Of a stretch of 64,000 nt of DNA, positions 8,687-17,890 are shown one piece after another. The notes under the pieces are model-generated. The model ran no database searches. It saw only the letters and a program-made list of their open reading frames with translations, and was not told where the DNA came from. This stretch comes from Flavobacterium hydatis (lineage in GTDB: Bacteria > Bacteroidota > Bacteroidia > Flavobacteriales > Flavobacteriaceae). How positions within the stretch are numbered: position 1 is the first letter of the stretch; each line of letters opens with the position of its first letter. The position numbers and the translations under genes were made by a program. The stretch spans positions 1 to 64,000 of the forward strand of contig NZ_JPRM01000001.1 of the NCBI RefSeq assembly GCF_000737695.1. The letters are read 5' to 3'.

Positions 8687-9298
8687 TTAAAAGTCTTTTC
8701 CTCTCAAACCAGTAACTAAGCTAAAGGTATTGATTTTTTGCTCTTGCAAGATGTCCATTACTTTATGAATCGCAGGATACTCTTCTTTAGCATCGCCTTT
8801 TATCGCAAACTGTAATTCCTTATCAGCAACTTCAATGTTTGCAATACGCGCATTGTAAATCCACTCTTTTAACTGATTATCTAAAGAATCTTTAGGAATA
8901 CCAGGTTGATTAGCTTTACTTCTATCAGCCGCTTTCATGTCAATGATTTGTTTTAAACTTGTAATTGGAACTCCAAATCCTTCCATTAGAGCAAATTCAG
9001 TTTTATCATTGTCAGAAAAAGCAACACCGTATTTCTCACCCATTAGCTCCAAAGTTCTTTTACGAACTTCTCTTCCTTTTAAATCAAAAAATACTTTTCC
9101 TTTTCCTATTGTAAGTGTAGCTAAATCCGTTTCAGGTAATTTAGTTTGTACAGTAGATGAAGGCGTGTCTACAGGAAGTGCCTCAGGCACTTTTGCAGTA
9201 GCAGTCAAAATAAAGAATGTCAACAAAAGAAATGCAACATCACACATGGCAGTCATGTCCGTAGACGTTGACTTTTTTTTCATTTTTATTTTTGCCAT
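8687..9298 (-). CDS. exbD: ExbD/TolR family biopolymer transporter, first copy
   Basis: 203 residues. Short lysine-rich N-terminus, then TDMTAMCDVAFLLLTFFIL with the proton-carrying Asp, and a periplasmic domain with a longer middle region than the second copy. It is 46 nt downstream of exbB. The two ExbDs share the membrane motif but differ strongly in the periplasmic part, so they may have distinct partners. Confidence 0.92.
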   Translation of the reverse strand: MAKIKMKKKSTSTDMTAMCDVAFLLLTFFILTATAKVPEALPVDTPSSTVQTKLPETDLATLTIGKGKVFFDLKGREVRKRTLELMGEKYGVAFSDNDKTEFALMEGFGVPITSLKQIIDMKAADRSKANQPGIPKDSLDNQLKEWIYNARIANIEVADKELQFAIKGDAKEEYPAIHKVMDILQEQKINTFSLVTGLRGKDF

Positions 9299-9344
9299 TA
9301 TCTTTTATTTTAAATTTAGCACAATAATCATGCTAAAAAATTAT

Positions 9345-10166
9345 TTATTGTTTTAAACTTCCTCTAAAGTGTCTGTAAGTATTTACGATTGTAGTACCTG
9401 CTTCATCAATAGAATAAGTTAAATCGTCAATTTTAGATGTAAAGAAGTTGTAAGCAATAATAGCAAAGATAGAAGTACTAATACCAGTTGCAGTATTTAC
9501 AAGTGCCTCAGAAATACCATTTGCAAGTGCAGCTTGGTCAGGAGAACCTGTAGAAGCTAACGCGCTAAATGCTTTAATCATACCAGATACTGTTCCTAAT
9601 AATCCTCCTAATGTACCTAAAGATACTAATGAAGAAATGATTGTCATGTTTTTCTCTAACATTGGCATTTCTAATGAAGTAATCTCTTCGATTTCTTTGT
9701 GGATAGTTTCAGAAGCTTCTTCACTGTTGAAACCTTCTTTTTTAACTTCTTGATATTTAATTAAAGCTGATTTAATTGCATTTGCAACTGAACCTTGTTG
9801 TTTGTCACAAGAAGCGATAGCTGCATCAATGTTACCTTCTTTAATGCTTCCTTGTACACTTTTCATGAATTTATCCAAGTTTGCTTTTCCAGCAGCTTTA
9901 GAGATAACTGTAAATCTTTCAATAGAAAATACGATAACCATTAACAACATACCTAACAAAACAGGAACGATAATACCTCCGTGGTAAACCATACCTAATA
10001 TATTTAATGGGTGCCCTTCAACTGTTCCACCTTCAAAATTCGATGGAGAACCCATTAGGAAATTCCAAATACACCAACCCACAAAAATACATGCTGCAAT
10101 AATCAATCCTGACACCATTCCTCCGCCATTTGAAGTACTTTCCTTTTTAACTTTAACGTTTGCCAT
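9345..10166 (-). CDS. exbB: ExbB/MotA/TolQ family proton channel
   Basis: 273 residues. First helix ~17-37, second ~65-85, a cytoplasmic helical domain, and the paired conserved helices with GTLGGLLGTVSGMI (~175-195) and ALVNTATGISTSIFAIIAYNFF (~222-243) that line the channel in MotA/TolQ/ExbB proteins. First gene of the seven-gene TonB operon; a perfect -7 box lies 65 nt upstream. Confidence 0.93.
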   Translation of the reverse strand: MANVKVKKESTSNGGGMVSGLIIAACIFVGWCIWNFLMGSPSNFEGGTVEGHPLNILGMVYHGGIIVPVLLGMLLMVIVFSIERFTVISKAAGKANLDKFMKSVQGSIKEGNIDAAIASCDKQQGSVANAIKSALIKYQEVKKEGFNSEEASETIHKEIEEITSLEMPMLEKNMTIISSLVSLGTLGGLLGTVSGMIKAFSALASTGSPDQAALANGISEALVNTATGISTSIFAIIAYNFFTSKIDDLTYSIDEAGTTIVNTYRHFRGSLKQ

Positions 10167-10545
10167 TTTTTTTAATTTTAATAGTTTTAAATAATTTTTA
10201 TTTTTTAGTTATAATAAACTTGTAGTGCAGCAAATTTATATTTTTAGTTTAAATAAAAAAACTTTTTTCAATTTAATTCCAATTAATTTAACCTTAAAAC
10301 AAAAAATATCTAATTGAATTAATTGTATTTTAAATAAAATCGAAGTAAAAAAATAATTATTTATGAGAAAATTTACAACGATTTAGTAAAAAGCAATGCA
10401 ATCTCTCAAAATCTTCATAATGTGTTAAGAAAATATTTTTTATCATTATTTTTAACAAAATTAGTTTTTTTTCACGCTAACATCGCTAAATTAAACGTTT
10501 TAAGAAAAAAACTATACCTTGCAACGCAATTAATGTTACATAAAT
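10167..10545. other. Divergent intergenic region between exbB and the HerA-like ATPase gene
   Basis: 379 nt, extremely A/T-rich, no ORF of note. It holds the exbB -7 box (10231-10238, minus). Toward the HerA-like gene the sequence TATACCTTGC at ~10512-10521 is only an imperfect promoter box. No hairpins or repeats were seen. Confidence 0.6.
10231..10238 (-). promoter_or_regulatory. -7 box (TAAATTTG) of the exbB-tonB operon
   Basis: Perfect TAnnTTTG match 65 nt before the exbB start. The -33 position is a T-rich tract rather than a clear TTG. Confidence 0.55.
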
Positions 10546-12060
10546 ATGAGCCAGAAAGACGAATTTATTCAAAGTATAAATGACGGTTATCAAACCAAAG
10601 GAGAAAGTATTATTCTTGGTGGAGCAATTTTCGATGGGGAACCTTTAAATGCTCACGTAAAAATACCTTTAAAGACATTAAACCGCCACGGATTAATAGC
10701 CGGAGCGACTGGAACTGGAAAAACTAAGACAATTCAGGTGTTATCCGAGCAACTTTCGTCGGCAGGAATTCCTGTTTTAATGATGGATATTAAGGGGGAT
10801 TTTAGTGGTATTGCAAAAGAAGGTGAGGAAAAGAGTTTTATTACAGAACGTCATGCTAAAATCGATATACCTTATAATGTATCCCAATTTCCTGTAGAAT
10901 TAATGACTATTTCTGAACAAAGCGGAGTTAGATTACGTGCTACAGTTTCAGAATTTGGACCTGTTTTATTCTCAAGAATATTAGGTTTAAATGATACTCA
11001 ATCGGGGGTTATTTCGGTAATTTTTAAATATTGTGCCGATAATAAAATGCCTTTATTAGATTTAAAAGACATTAAAAAGGTCATTAATTATATTACTGAA
11101 GAAGGAAAAGATGAAATCGCAGCGAGTTATGGCAAAATATCTACAGCTACAACCGGAACAATCCTCCGTAAAATAATCGAACTAGAACAACAAGGAGCCG
11201 ACATCTTTTTTGGTGAATTATCATTTGAAATTGATGACTTAATGCGCATTGACGAGAATGGTAAAGGATACGTAAATATCATTCGTTTAACAGATATTCA
11301 GGATAAACCTAAATTATTCTCGACTTTTATGTTGAGTTTACTTTCCGAAATATACCAACAAATGCCTGAAAAAGGAGATGTTGACCAACCAGAATTAGTC
11401 ATTTTTATAGACGAAGCGCACTTAATCTTCAACGAAGCTAGTAAGGTGTTACTAGATCAAATTGAGACTATTGTAAAACTTATCCGTTCAAAAGGTGTTG
11501 GAGTTTATTTTGTAACCCAAAACCCAATGGATGTTCCAAGCGGCGTTCTAGCACAATTAGGATTAAAGATTCAACATGCTTTAAGAGCTTTTACTGCAAA
11601 TGACAGACAAGCCATCAAGAAAACAGCCGATAACTACCCTACCTCTAAATATTACAAGACAGATGAGTTACTTACGAGTTTAGGTATAGGAGAAGCTCTG
11701 GTTACTGCTTTAAACGAAAAAGGAGTTCCAACACCATTAGTAGCTACTATGATGCGAGCACCTATGAGCAGAATGGACGTTTTAACCGAAAGCGAAATTC
11801 AGGAAATTAACCAAAAATCAAAATTGGTAAAAAAATATAGCGAGGTAATCGACCGCGAAAGTGCTTACGAAATATTAACCAAAAAAATTAGCGATGCCGA
11901 ACAAGAAGTAGCATCACAACAAGAAGAAAAAACTTCGGAGAAAGCGAGTAACGAACCAAGTACTGCAAGTGTAGTTGGTAAATCGGTACTAAAAGTAGTT
12001 ACAAGTGCTACCTTTATAAGAGGAGTATTTGGCGTTTTATCAAAAATGTTCAAGAAGTAA
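10546..12060 (+). CDS. HerA-like helicase/ATPase (DUF853, YjgR type)
   Basis: 504 residues. Walker A GATGTGKT (53-60), DIKGDFSG after strand 2, Walker B LVIFIDEAH (~286-294) and an arginine-containing C-terminal region (FVTQNPMDVP) fit the DUF853 branch of HerA/FtsK-type ATPases. Family members are cytoplasmic; DNA translocation is inferred by homology and the physiological role is not settled. The C-terminal ~60 residues are a charged, low-complexity linker then a hydrophobic end. It stands alone and converges on kmo across a palindromic repeat. Confidence 0.88.
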   Translation: MSQKDEFIQSINDGYQTKGESIILGGAIFDGEPLNAHVKIPLKTLNRHGLIAGATGTGKTKTIQVLSEQLSSAGIPVLMMDIKGDFSGIAKEGEEKSFITERHAKIDIPYNVSQFPVELMTISEQSGVRLRATVSEFGPVLFSRILGLNDTQSGVISVIFKYCADNKMPLLDLKDIKKVINYITEEGKDEIAASYGKISTATTGTILRKIIELEQQGADIFFGELSFEIDDLMRIDENGKGYVNIIRLTDIQDKPKLFSTFMLSLLSEIYQQMPEKGDVDQPELVIFIDEAHLIFNEASKVLLDQIETIVKLIRSKGVGVYFVTQNPMDVPSGVLAQLGLKIQHALRAFTANDRQAIKKTADNYPTSKYYKTDELLTSLGIGEALVTALNEKGVPTPLVATMMRAPMSRMDVLTESEIQEINQKSKLVKKYSEVIDRESAYEILTKKISDAEQEVASQQEEKTSEKASNEPSTASVVGKSVLKVVTSATFIRGVFGVLSKMFKK

Positions 12061-12069
12061 ACAAAAAAC

Positions 12070-12153
12070 TAAACCATATAAGAGATATAAGTAAATATAA
12101 GCGTGATTAATCAGCGCTATACTTAAATGAACTTACATCTCTTATATGGTTTA
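12070..12153. repeat. Palindromic dispersed repeat, copy 1
   Basis: Outer arms AAACCATATAAGAGATATAA+GT (12071-12092) and its inverse at 12131-12152, one mismatch over 22 bp, with an A/T-rich centre. A second copy at 48383-48459 shares the sequence of the arms and inner region. Both copies lie between the stops of convergent genes, here the HerA-like ATPase and kmo. Confidence 0.85.
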
Positions 12154-12158
12154 AAAAT

Positions 12159-13502
12159 TTATGCTTTTCCCAACAACTCCAAAATCTTATTTTCAATTTC
12201 AGGAGTGTCCCAAATGCTTTCTATATTTTCCATTTTTAAAACCTCTTCCATAATCGTATTCTGAAAATCCCCAATTGCCAATGCTTCGGCATAAGGACGA
12301 TCACTAAAAGTAACACGACTGTAAAGCGGAATCCATTTATCTGGATGTTTATCCGAAAAGGCTTTTTCTATCTTCTTTTGCAACAAGAATTTTTCATCGG
12401 CAGTTTTCGTACTCATTTCCATAAAATTGCGATACGAAAGTTCTGCAATTGCATCGGCATTTGGTTTACGCGAAATTTCATACTCAGAGAAAATCTTTTT
12501 CCAATCATCTCCATATTGAAGAATCATTTCATATAAAACGGTTATATCTTCAAAACCAGCATTCATACCCTGTCCATAAAAAGGAACAATAGCATGACAA
12601 GCATCACCAATTAAAGCAATTTTATCGCTATAAGTCCAAGGAAAACATTTCATCGTTACCAATGTACTTGTAGGATTATTAAAGAAATCTTCTGCTAATT
12701 TTGGTATAACCTCAATAGAATCTGGGAAGTTTTTCTCAAAAAAGTCTTCTACCTGTTTTCTATCCGTTAGCGAATCAAAAGAATTTTCACCTTCAAAAGG
12801 CATAAACAAAGTACACGTAAAACTACCATCTAAGTTAGGCAATGCAATAAGCATATATTCCCCACGTGGCCAAATATGAAATGAGTTTTTATCTAGTTTA
12901 TGTGTAGCATTAGGATTTGCAGGAATGTTTAACTCCTTATATCCCATATTCAAGAATTCCTGCGAATAATTAAACATGCTTTGGCGTTGCATACGATGAC
13001 GAATTCTTGAAAAAGCACCATCGGCTCCAAAAACCATATCGTATTTTTTCTCTTCCCACTCCCCTCTTTCCGTATCACCAATATGTAATGTAGCATCGCT
13101 TAACGTTACATCCCATATTTTTTGCTCAAAGAAAAAATCGGCTCCGGCATTTTCTGCCAAATCAATCATTTTACGATTTAAGGTTCCTCTAGAAATCGAA
13201 TAAATACTTTCTCCTTCCTGACCGTAATTCTGAAAATTAAGTTTATCGACCAAATGTATCGCTCGCTTATCCATAGGAATAGCAATTTCGCGAACAGCAT
13301 CTCCTACACCAACACCATCTAGTGCTTTCCAGCCTCGATTAGACATTGCCAAATTTATCGATCGTCCCGAAAAATTTATTTTACGAATATCTGGGCTTCG
13401 ATCATAAACATGAACTTCATGACCTTCCTTTTTAAGATAAATTGCCAACAATGAGCCAACCAATCCAGAACCTACAATAGCAATTTTAAGTGGAGTTTGC
13501 AT
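12159..13502 (-). CDS. kmo: Kynurenine 3-monooxygenase
   Basis: FAD- and NADPH-dependent hydroxylase converting L-kynurenine to 3-hydroxykynurenine in tryptophan degradation and NAD synthesis. 447 residues from the ATG (an extra TTG codon just upstream is ignored). N-terminal Rossmann motif IVGSGLVGS (~9-17), GRSIN around residue 47, and the second FAD motif GDACHAIVPFYGQGMN near 310. Kynureninase, the next enzyme, is encoded on the same strand ~7 kb away; the two are not in one operon. Confidence 0.93.
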   Translation of the reverse strand: MQTPLKIAIVGSGLVGSLLAIYLKKEGHEVHVYDRSPDIRKINFSGRSINLAMSNRGWKALDGVGVGDAVREIAIPMDKRAIHLVDKLNFQNYGQEGESIYSISRGTLNRKMIDLAENAGADFFFEQKIWDVTLSDATLHIGDTERGEWEEKKYDMVFGADGAFSRIRHRMQRQSMFNYSQEFLNMGYKELNIPANPNATHKLDKNSFHIWPRGEYMLIALPNLDGSFTCTLFMPFEGENSFDSLTDRKQVEDFFEKNFPDSIEVIPKLAEDFFNNPTSTLVTMKCFPWTYSDKIALIGDACHAIVPFYGQGMNAGFEDITVLYEMILQYGDDWKKIFSEYEISRKPNADAIAELSYRNFMEMSTKTADEKFLLQKKIEKAFSDKHPDKWIPLYSRVTFSDRPYAEALAIGDFQNTIMEEVLKMENIESIWDTPEIENKILELLGKA

Positions 13503-13573
13503 CAAAAAAAAATGTGATTATACGCTCGTAAAAATAAGTATATAATCTATAGAATAAACTATAAATCAAAGAA

Positions 13574-13672
13574 ATGTTTGGGCGTGCCCCTCCCAAAAAG
13601 GTCGGGTCAGGCTTTTCGTTACAATCTTTTTTTCGTTCCTCAAAAAAGGATTTTCACTTCAATCCTTCACGC
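13574..13672 (-). repeat. Dispersed modular repeat, variant copy
   Basis: Read on the minus strand it contains GATTGAAGTGAAAATCCTTT, a variable centre, then AAAAAGATTGTAACGAAAAG, the same two core modules as the copy at 41728-41816, but with different outer ends (a GGGCGTGCCCCTCCC-type arm and GCGTGAAG). It sits between kmo and the acylase gene; a short frame across it is not a gene. Confidence 0.7.
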
Positions 13673-13719
13673 AATCAGTTAGATAATAAAATAAATCCAG
13701 ACACAAAACCTTCCATTTT

Positions 13720-16107
13720 CTATCTCGGTTTAAAAACCAGTTTAGTAGAAGTTTTTACAATCTCTTCTCTATTTAATTTCATTTTTCGGAACTTTCCTGC
13801 ATTATAAAGCTCCGCTTGATCCGTATAATGTTTACTAAACGGATTCCCTGATTGTCCAGTTGGCAAAATACTCCAACTATTTTCTATATCCGAAAAATCA
13901 ATAATCCTTCTTGTCGATGGTCCACCTTTTACGTCATAAACCCCTTTATCAGTAAAATCAAAAAACTGATTATTAATTACTTCTGTTGAGCCCGAAACTG
14001 CAAAAGGTCCTGCATTAAAGATTCCTCGTAAAGCAGCCACTTGCCCTAAAGGATGATGATACTCTACAGTATGCACTTTCTCCCATTTCCAGTCCTGAAC
14101 CGTATTACCTAATTGTTTTTCAAGTCCCGCAATTGCTTCGTGAAACGATTTTTCTAGAATATCCTTCTTAGTCTCTTTTACATTCTTCGTTAGTATATTA
14201 TCCCACCAAACCGAGTTATCGTTTTGTATTTGTTTCGCAATAATTTGTTTTACAAGATGTGTCTCCAAGAAATTTTTAAAATTTTCTTTATCCAGCTCAT
14301 CTTCAAAAGTATTTTTTAAATAAGCATAAATCCATTTATTATAAATCGTAGGCGCAACATCTTCTAGATTATTGGTTCCCTTCCATTCTTTAAGAATAGA
14401 TAATGCCTGTTTTTCATTTGCTGTAAGCGATTCATTTTTCATATTCAAAAGTAAATTCTGAACCACTGTTGGAGAAACTGAAGATGTATTATCAAAAATC
14501 ATTTTACTAATCGATTCTTTATCCCAATCCGATTTTGCATCAAGCAATTGTGTAATTCTCTTAGCACGATCTTCTGGCAAATAATATCCTGGATATAAAA
14601 ATCCATCGATAGCTTCTGGCTGATTATTAGCCGAATATACATAACCCCATTTTGGATTCTCTGCCGAAGGGTTTTTGGAGAAATCCAAATATTCGGCAAT
14701 ATCATCCTTACCGCTTGCACCGTCAAGAATAAAATTAGGATTTACTCCTTTATTATGTTTGTATAAAGTTCCTGTTGCCCACCAACCTACATTGCCTTTT
14801 GCATCACCATACATTACATTTAAACCTGGTGCAGCAACAAGAGAAACTGCTTTCTTAAAATCATTTTTATTCTTAGCATGCGAAAGTCCGTAAACAGCAT
14901 CGAGGATTTTTATAGGTTGTTGTGTATAAACCCAAGACATTGCTATAGGTTTATTGTTATTCTTTAAATCTTCGATTAATCCATTCATAACAGGACCATG
15001 ACGACTTATTTTTACATCTACAACAACATCCGATGAATCTTTAACCTTTATAACCTTCTTTCTGGTTTCGTATTTCGCAAAACCATTTGGTATTTTATAT
15101 TCATTATCATCTCCCGATTTATTTTCTTCTTGATAAAAATCGATATCATCATTTTCAAACATTGTTAATCCGTATGCATAATCACGATTATGTCCTAATA
15201 AAGGATATGGCGTTCCAGCAAGATAACAACCGTATAATTCAAAATCGGGAGTTATTATATGAGCTTCGTACCAAGTTCCTGGTTGCGAAAATCCGATATG
15301 TGGGTCATTGGCAAAAATAACTTTACCATTTTTAGTTTTCTGAGGCGAAACCACCCAACTATTACTACCTATAAAAGGAGGAATTGGGGATTTCTCAAGA
15401 AGTGAAGCAACCGATTTTGAAATCGCCGCAAATTCCTCTGGATTCTCTTTTGCATTTCTTATTTGAGTGGTATTAAATTCGCCATTTAAACCCAAATCTT
15501 TTAAATATTCACTTCCGTATTTATTACGAATATCAGTCATTAATGGATCCGTTTTTTGGGCCATTGCAAAACTAAAAGACATATAGCCAAAAATATTATA
15601 AACATCTTTTATCGTAAATTTTTCTTTTTTCACGCCAACCAACTGAAATTCTATTGGCGTAACACCTTCATCCAAGTACTGATTAATTCCGTCCAAATAA
15701 GCCAATGTTAACTGATAACTCTGACTATTTTTATCCAATTGTGCAATTGCTTTCGCCGAAGCTTCTTCTATTCCTAATCCCGAAAAAAACTTATCGTTCT
15801 TTAACATTACCGAACCAAAAATTTCCGACAATCGCCCTGATGCAATACGACGCATCAATTCCATTTGCCACAAACGATCCTGAGCATGCACATAACCCAA
15901 AACAGTCATGGCTTCTTTTTGAGAATTTGCATAAATATGTGGGACTCCAAAATCATCAAAATATACCGTTGTCTCTTTTTGAATGTTTTTCAGTTTTACT
16001 TCTCCTTCATATTTGGGTTTTAAATGAAAAATATAAGTACATAAACCGATTCCTAAAACAACAAGTATCAAGAACAAAACAAGCAGTATTTTTTTGATTT
16101 TTTTCAT
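13720..16107 (-). CDS. Penicillin acylase family protein (Ntn hydrolase)
   Basis: 795 residues. An N-terminal membrane/signal segment (~6-26) predicts export. The family is made as a precursor cleaved before a catalytic Ser; here that residue is Ser248 in GSNSWVV, followed by the conserved FANDPHIGFSQPGTWYE region. The alpha-chain part covers ~40-230 and the beta chain the rest. Relatives hydrolyse amides such as penicillins or acyl-homoserine lactones; the substrate cannot be read here. Likely periplasmic; no linked gene explains its role. Confidence 0.9.
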   Translation of the reverse strand: MKKIKKILLVLFLILVVLGIGLCTYIFHLKPKYEGEVKLKNIQKETTVYFDDFGVPHIYANSQKEAMTVLGYVHAQDRLWQMELMRRIASGRLSEIFGSVMLKNDKFFSGLGIEEASAKAIAQLDKNSQSYQLTLAYLDGINQYLDEGVTPIEFQLVGVKKEKFTIKDVYNIFGYMSFSFAMAQKTDPLMTDIRNKYGSEYLKDLGLNGEFNTTQIRNAKENPEEFAAISKSVASLLEKSPIPPFIGSNSWVVSPQKTKNGKVIFANDPHIGFSQPGTWYEAHIITPDFELYGCYLAGTPYPLLGHNRDYAYGLTMFENDDIDFYQEENKSGDDNEYKIPNGFAKYETRKKVIKVKDSSDVVVDVKISRHGPVMNGLIEDLKNNNKPIAMSWVYTQQPIKILDAVYGLSHAKNKNDFKKAVSLVAAPGLNVMYGDAKGNVGWWATGTLYKHNKGVNPNFILDGASGKDDIAEYLDFSKNPSAENPKWGYVYSANNQPEAIDGFLYPGYYLPEDRAKRITQLLDAKSDWDKESISKMIFDNTSSVSPTVVQNLLLNMKNESLTANEKQALSILKEWKGTNNLEDVAPTIYNKWIYAYLKNTFEDELDKENFKNFLETHLVKQIIAKQIQNDNSVWWDNILTKNVKETKKDILEKSFHEAIAGLEKQLGNTVQDWKWEKVHTVEYHHPLGQVAALRGIFNAGPFAVSGSTEVINNQFFDFTDKGVYDVKGGPSTRRIIDFSDIENSWSILPTGQSGNPFSKHYTDQAELYNAGKFRKMKLNREEIVKTSTKLVFKPR

Positions 16108-16229
16108 GTTTCTAAACTGTATAAATAAATATTTTAACGAAATGTATTATTATCAAAATCACAATTGTATCCAAAAGTTATTCCTTTTAAGTCTTTAAAT
16201 TTATATATTTAAAATAAAATATGCACTAA

Positions 16230-17792
16230 ATGTCTTTAAATAAAAAAATAATCATAGGAATCGTTTCATTTTTAGCGCTCTTGTTTTTAATAAATTCAGG
16301 GCTAAATTTCTGGGTAAAAAAACAACTTCCCAAAATTATTCAAGACAACAATAAAACACCATATCAAATTACGTATGAAGATATAAAAATTGACCTTTGG
16401 GCGGCAGATATTTATGCTTCGAATATTGTTATTAATCCTAAAAATGCTCCAAAAGATAGCACTACCAAAATAGGGATTTATTCTAAAATAGGTACCGTTG
16501 CAATAAATGATTTTAGCATCTGGAATCTTATCTTTAATGATATTTTACGTGCGAAAAGCATCACCATAGACCATGCTAGAGTAATCTTATACAAAAAGGA
16601 TGAAAAAGCAATAGACAACAGCAATAGCATTAGAACACAAGTAATTGAACCTTTCCAAAAAATCATTGTTGTTTCTAATATCTATCTCAATAAGGCAAGT
16701 TTAGATATTATGTCTACCAAAACAAACAAGCCTATTTTATACACTCGAAATATTGCGCTTGTATTAGAAGGAATTGTTATTAATGATGAAATACTTAAAC
16801 AGAAAATCCCTTTTTCATATCAAAAATATGCTCTAAATTGTGATAGTATCTATTACAAACCCAATCAGTTTTACACGATTAATGCTTCGAAAATAGCAAC
16901 TAATAATCATTCTTTAAAAGTAAAAAACTTCAGTTATATCCCTTTATATTCTCGCCAGCAATTTGTACAAAAAATAACTAAAGAAAAAGATATTTTTACC
17001 GTAAAAGCAACAGATATAAATATCAATTCGATGAATTGGGGATTTAAAAATGATGTGTTTTTCTTTAATGCAAATTCTATTGTTTTTGATGATTTAGACG
17101 CAAATATCTATCGAAATAAAATACCCGAAGACGATGTAAGCAAAAAGCCATTATATAATTCTTTGCTCAGAAAAATTCCGTTTCCCCTAAAAATTGACAC
17201 TCTTTCTATCCAAAATTCAAAATTAGTATATGAAGAAGAAATCAATTTCCAGAAAGGTCCGGCAATATTAACTTTCAGTCGTTTTAACTTAAAAGCTATA
17301 AATCTTCAGAGTGGTTTTGGATTAAAAAAAGCAGCCGATTTAGATATCAAAATCAATTGTGTTTTTATGAAAAATTCTCCTTTAAATGTACATTGGACAT
17401 TAAACGTTCTGGATAAAAACGATGGTTTTCGCATAAAAGGAAGTATTGCAAAATTTGATGTTCAGGCAATGTATGCGTTTACAAAACCATATACTAATAC
17501 TTCGTTTAAAGGTACTTTTGATGATTATCATTTTGATATTACTGGAAACGATAAAAAAGCCACAGGAAATGCCAGTTTAAAATACAAGGACTTAAAAGTT
17601 ACTTTATACAAAAAGAAAAATCCCGAAAAAGAAGCAAAATTAAAAAGTTCTTTAGCCAATTTAATCCTTAAAAAAGACTCTGATAATGAAGCTAAAAAAG
17701 CTGAAATAGAACTGGAACGAATTCAGGAAAAGTCATTTTATAATTTTTTATGGAGGTGTATTGCAGAATCTTTTAAGAAAATTTTAATTTAA
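16230..17792 (+). CDS. AsmA/DUF748-like membrane-anchored protein
   Basis: 520 residues. N-terminal helix (~6-27) ending in NFWVKKQLPKII, then a long periplasmic beta-rich domain with strand pairs of the AsmA-like type (YEDIKIDLWAADIYASNIVI; later repeats of IDTLSIQNSKL). AsmA-like proteins are thought to help lipid or outer-membrane protein traffic; the exact family is not certain from sequence reading. The C-terminus is short and charged. Divergent from the acylase gene; the next gene starts 98 nt downstream. Confidence 0.6.
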   Translation: MSLNKKIIIGIVSFLALLFLINSGLNFWVKKQLPKIIQDNNKTPYQITYEDIKIDLWAADIYASNIVINPKNAPKDSTTKIGIYSKIGTVAINDFSIWNLIFNDILRAKSITIDHARVILYKKDEKAIDNSNSIRTQVIEPFQKIIVVSNIYLNKASLDIMSTKTNKPILYTRNIALVLEGIVINDEILKQKIPFSYQKYALNCDSIYYKPNQFYTINASKIATNNHSLKVKNFSYIPLYSRQQFVQKITKEKDIFTVKATDININSMNWGFKNDVFFFNANSIVFDDLDANIYRNKIPEDDVSKKPLYNSLLRKIPFPLKIDTLSIQNSKLVYEEEINFQKGPAILTFSRFNLKAINLQSGFGLKKAADLDIKINCVFMKNSPLNVHWTLNVLDKNDGFRIKGSIAKFDVQAMYAFTKPYTNTSFKGTFDDYHFDITGNDKKATGNASLKYKDLKVTLYKKKNPEKEAKLKSSLANLILKKDSDNEAKKAEIELERIQEKSFYNFLWRCIAESFKKILI

Positions 17793-17890
17793 GGAATAAA
17801 CTTAACCCACTATAAACATGATATATATCAGTTTTTTTATAAAATGATTTTACAACATTTGTCATTTATTAAATTTTATAATAATCGCAA

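Noticed and set aside
13574..13807. A 77-codon frame overlapping the acylase gene's 3' end.
   Set aside because: Composed of the dispersed repeat plus antisense of the acylase gene.
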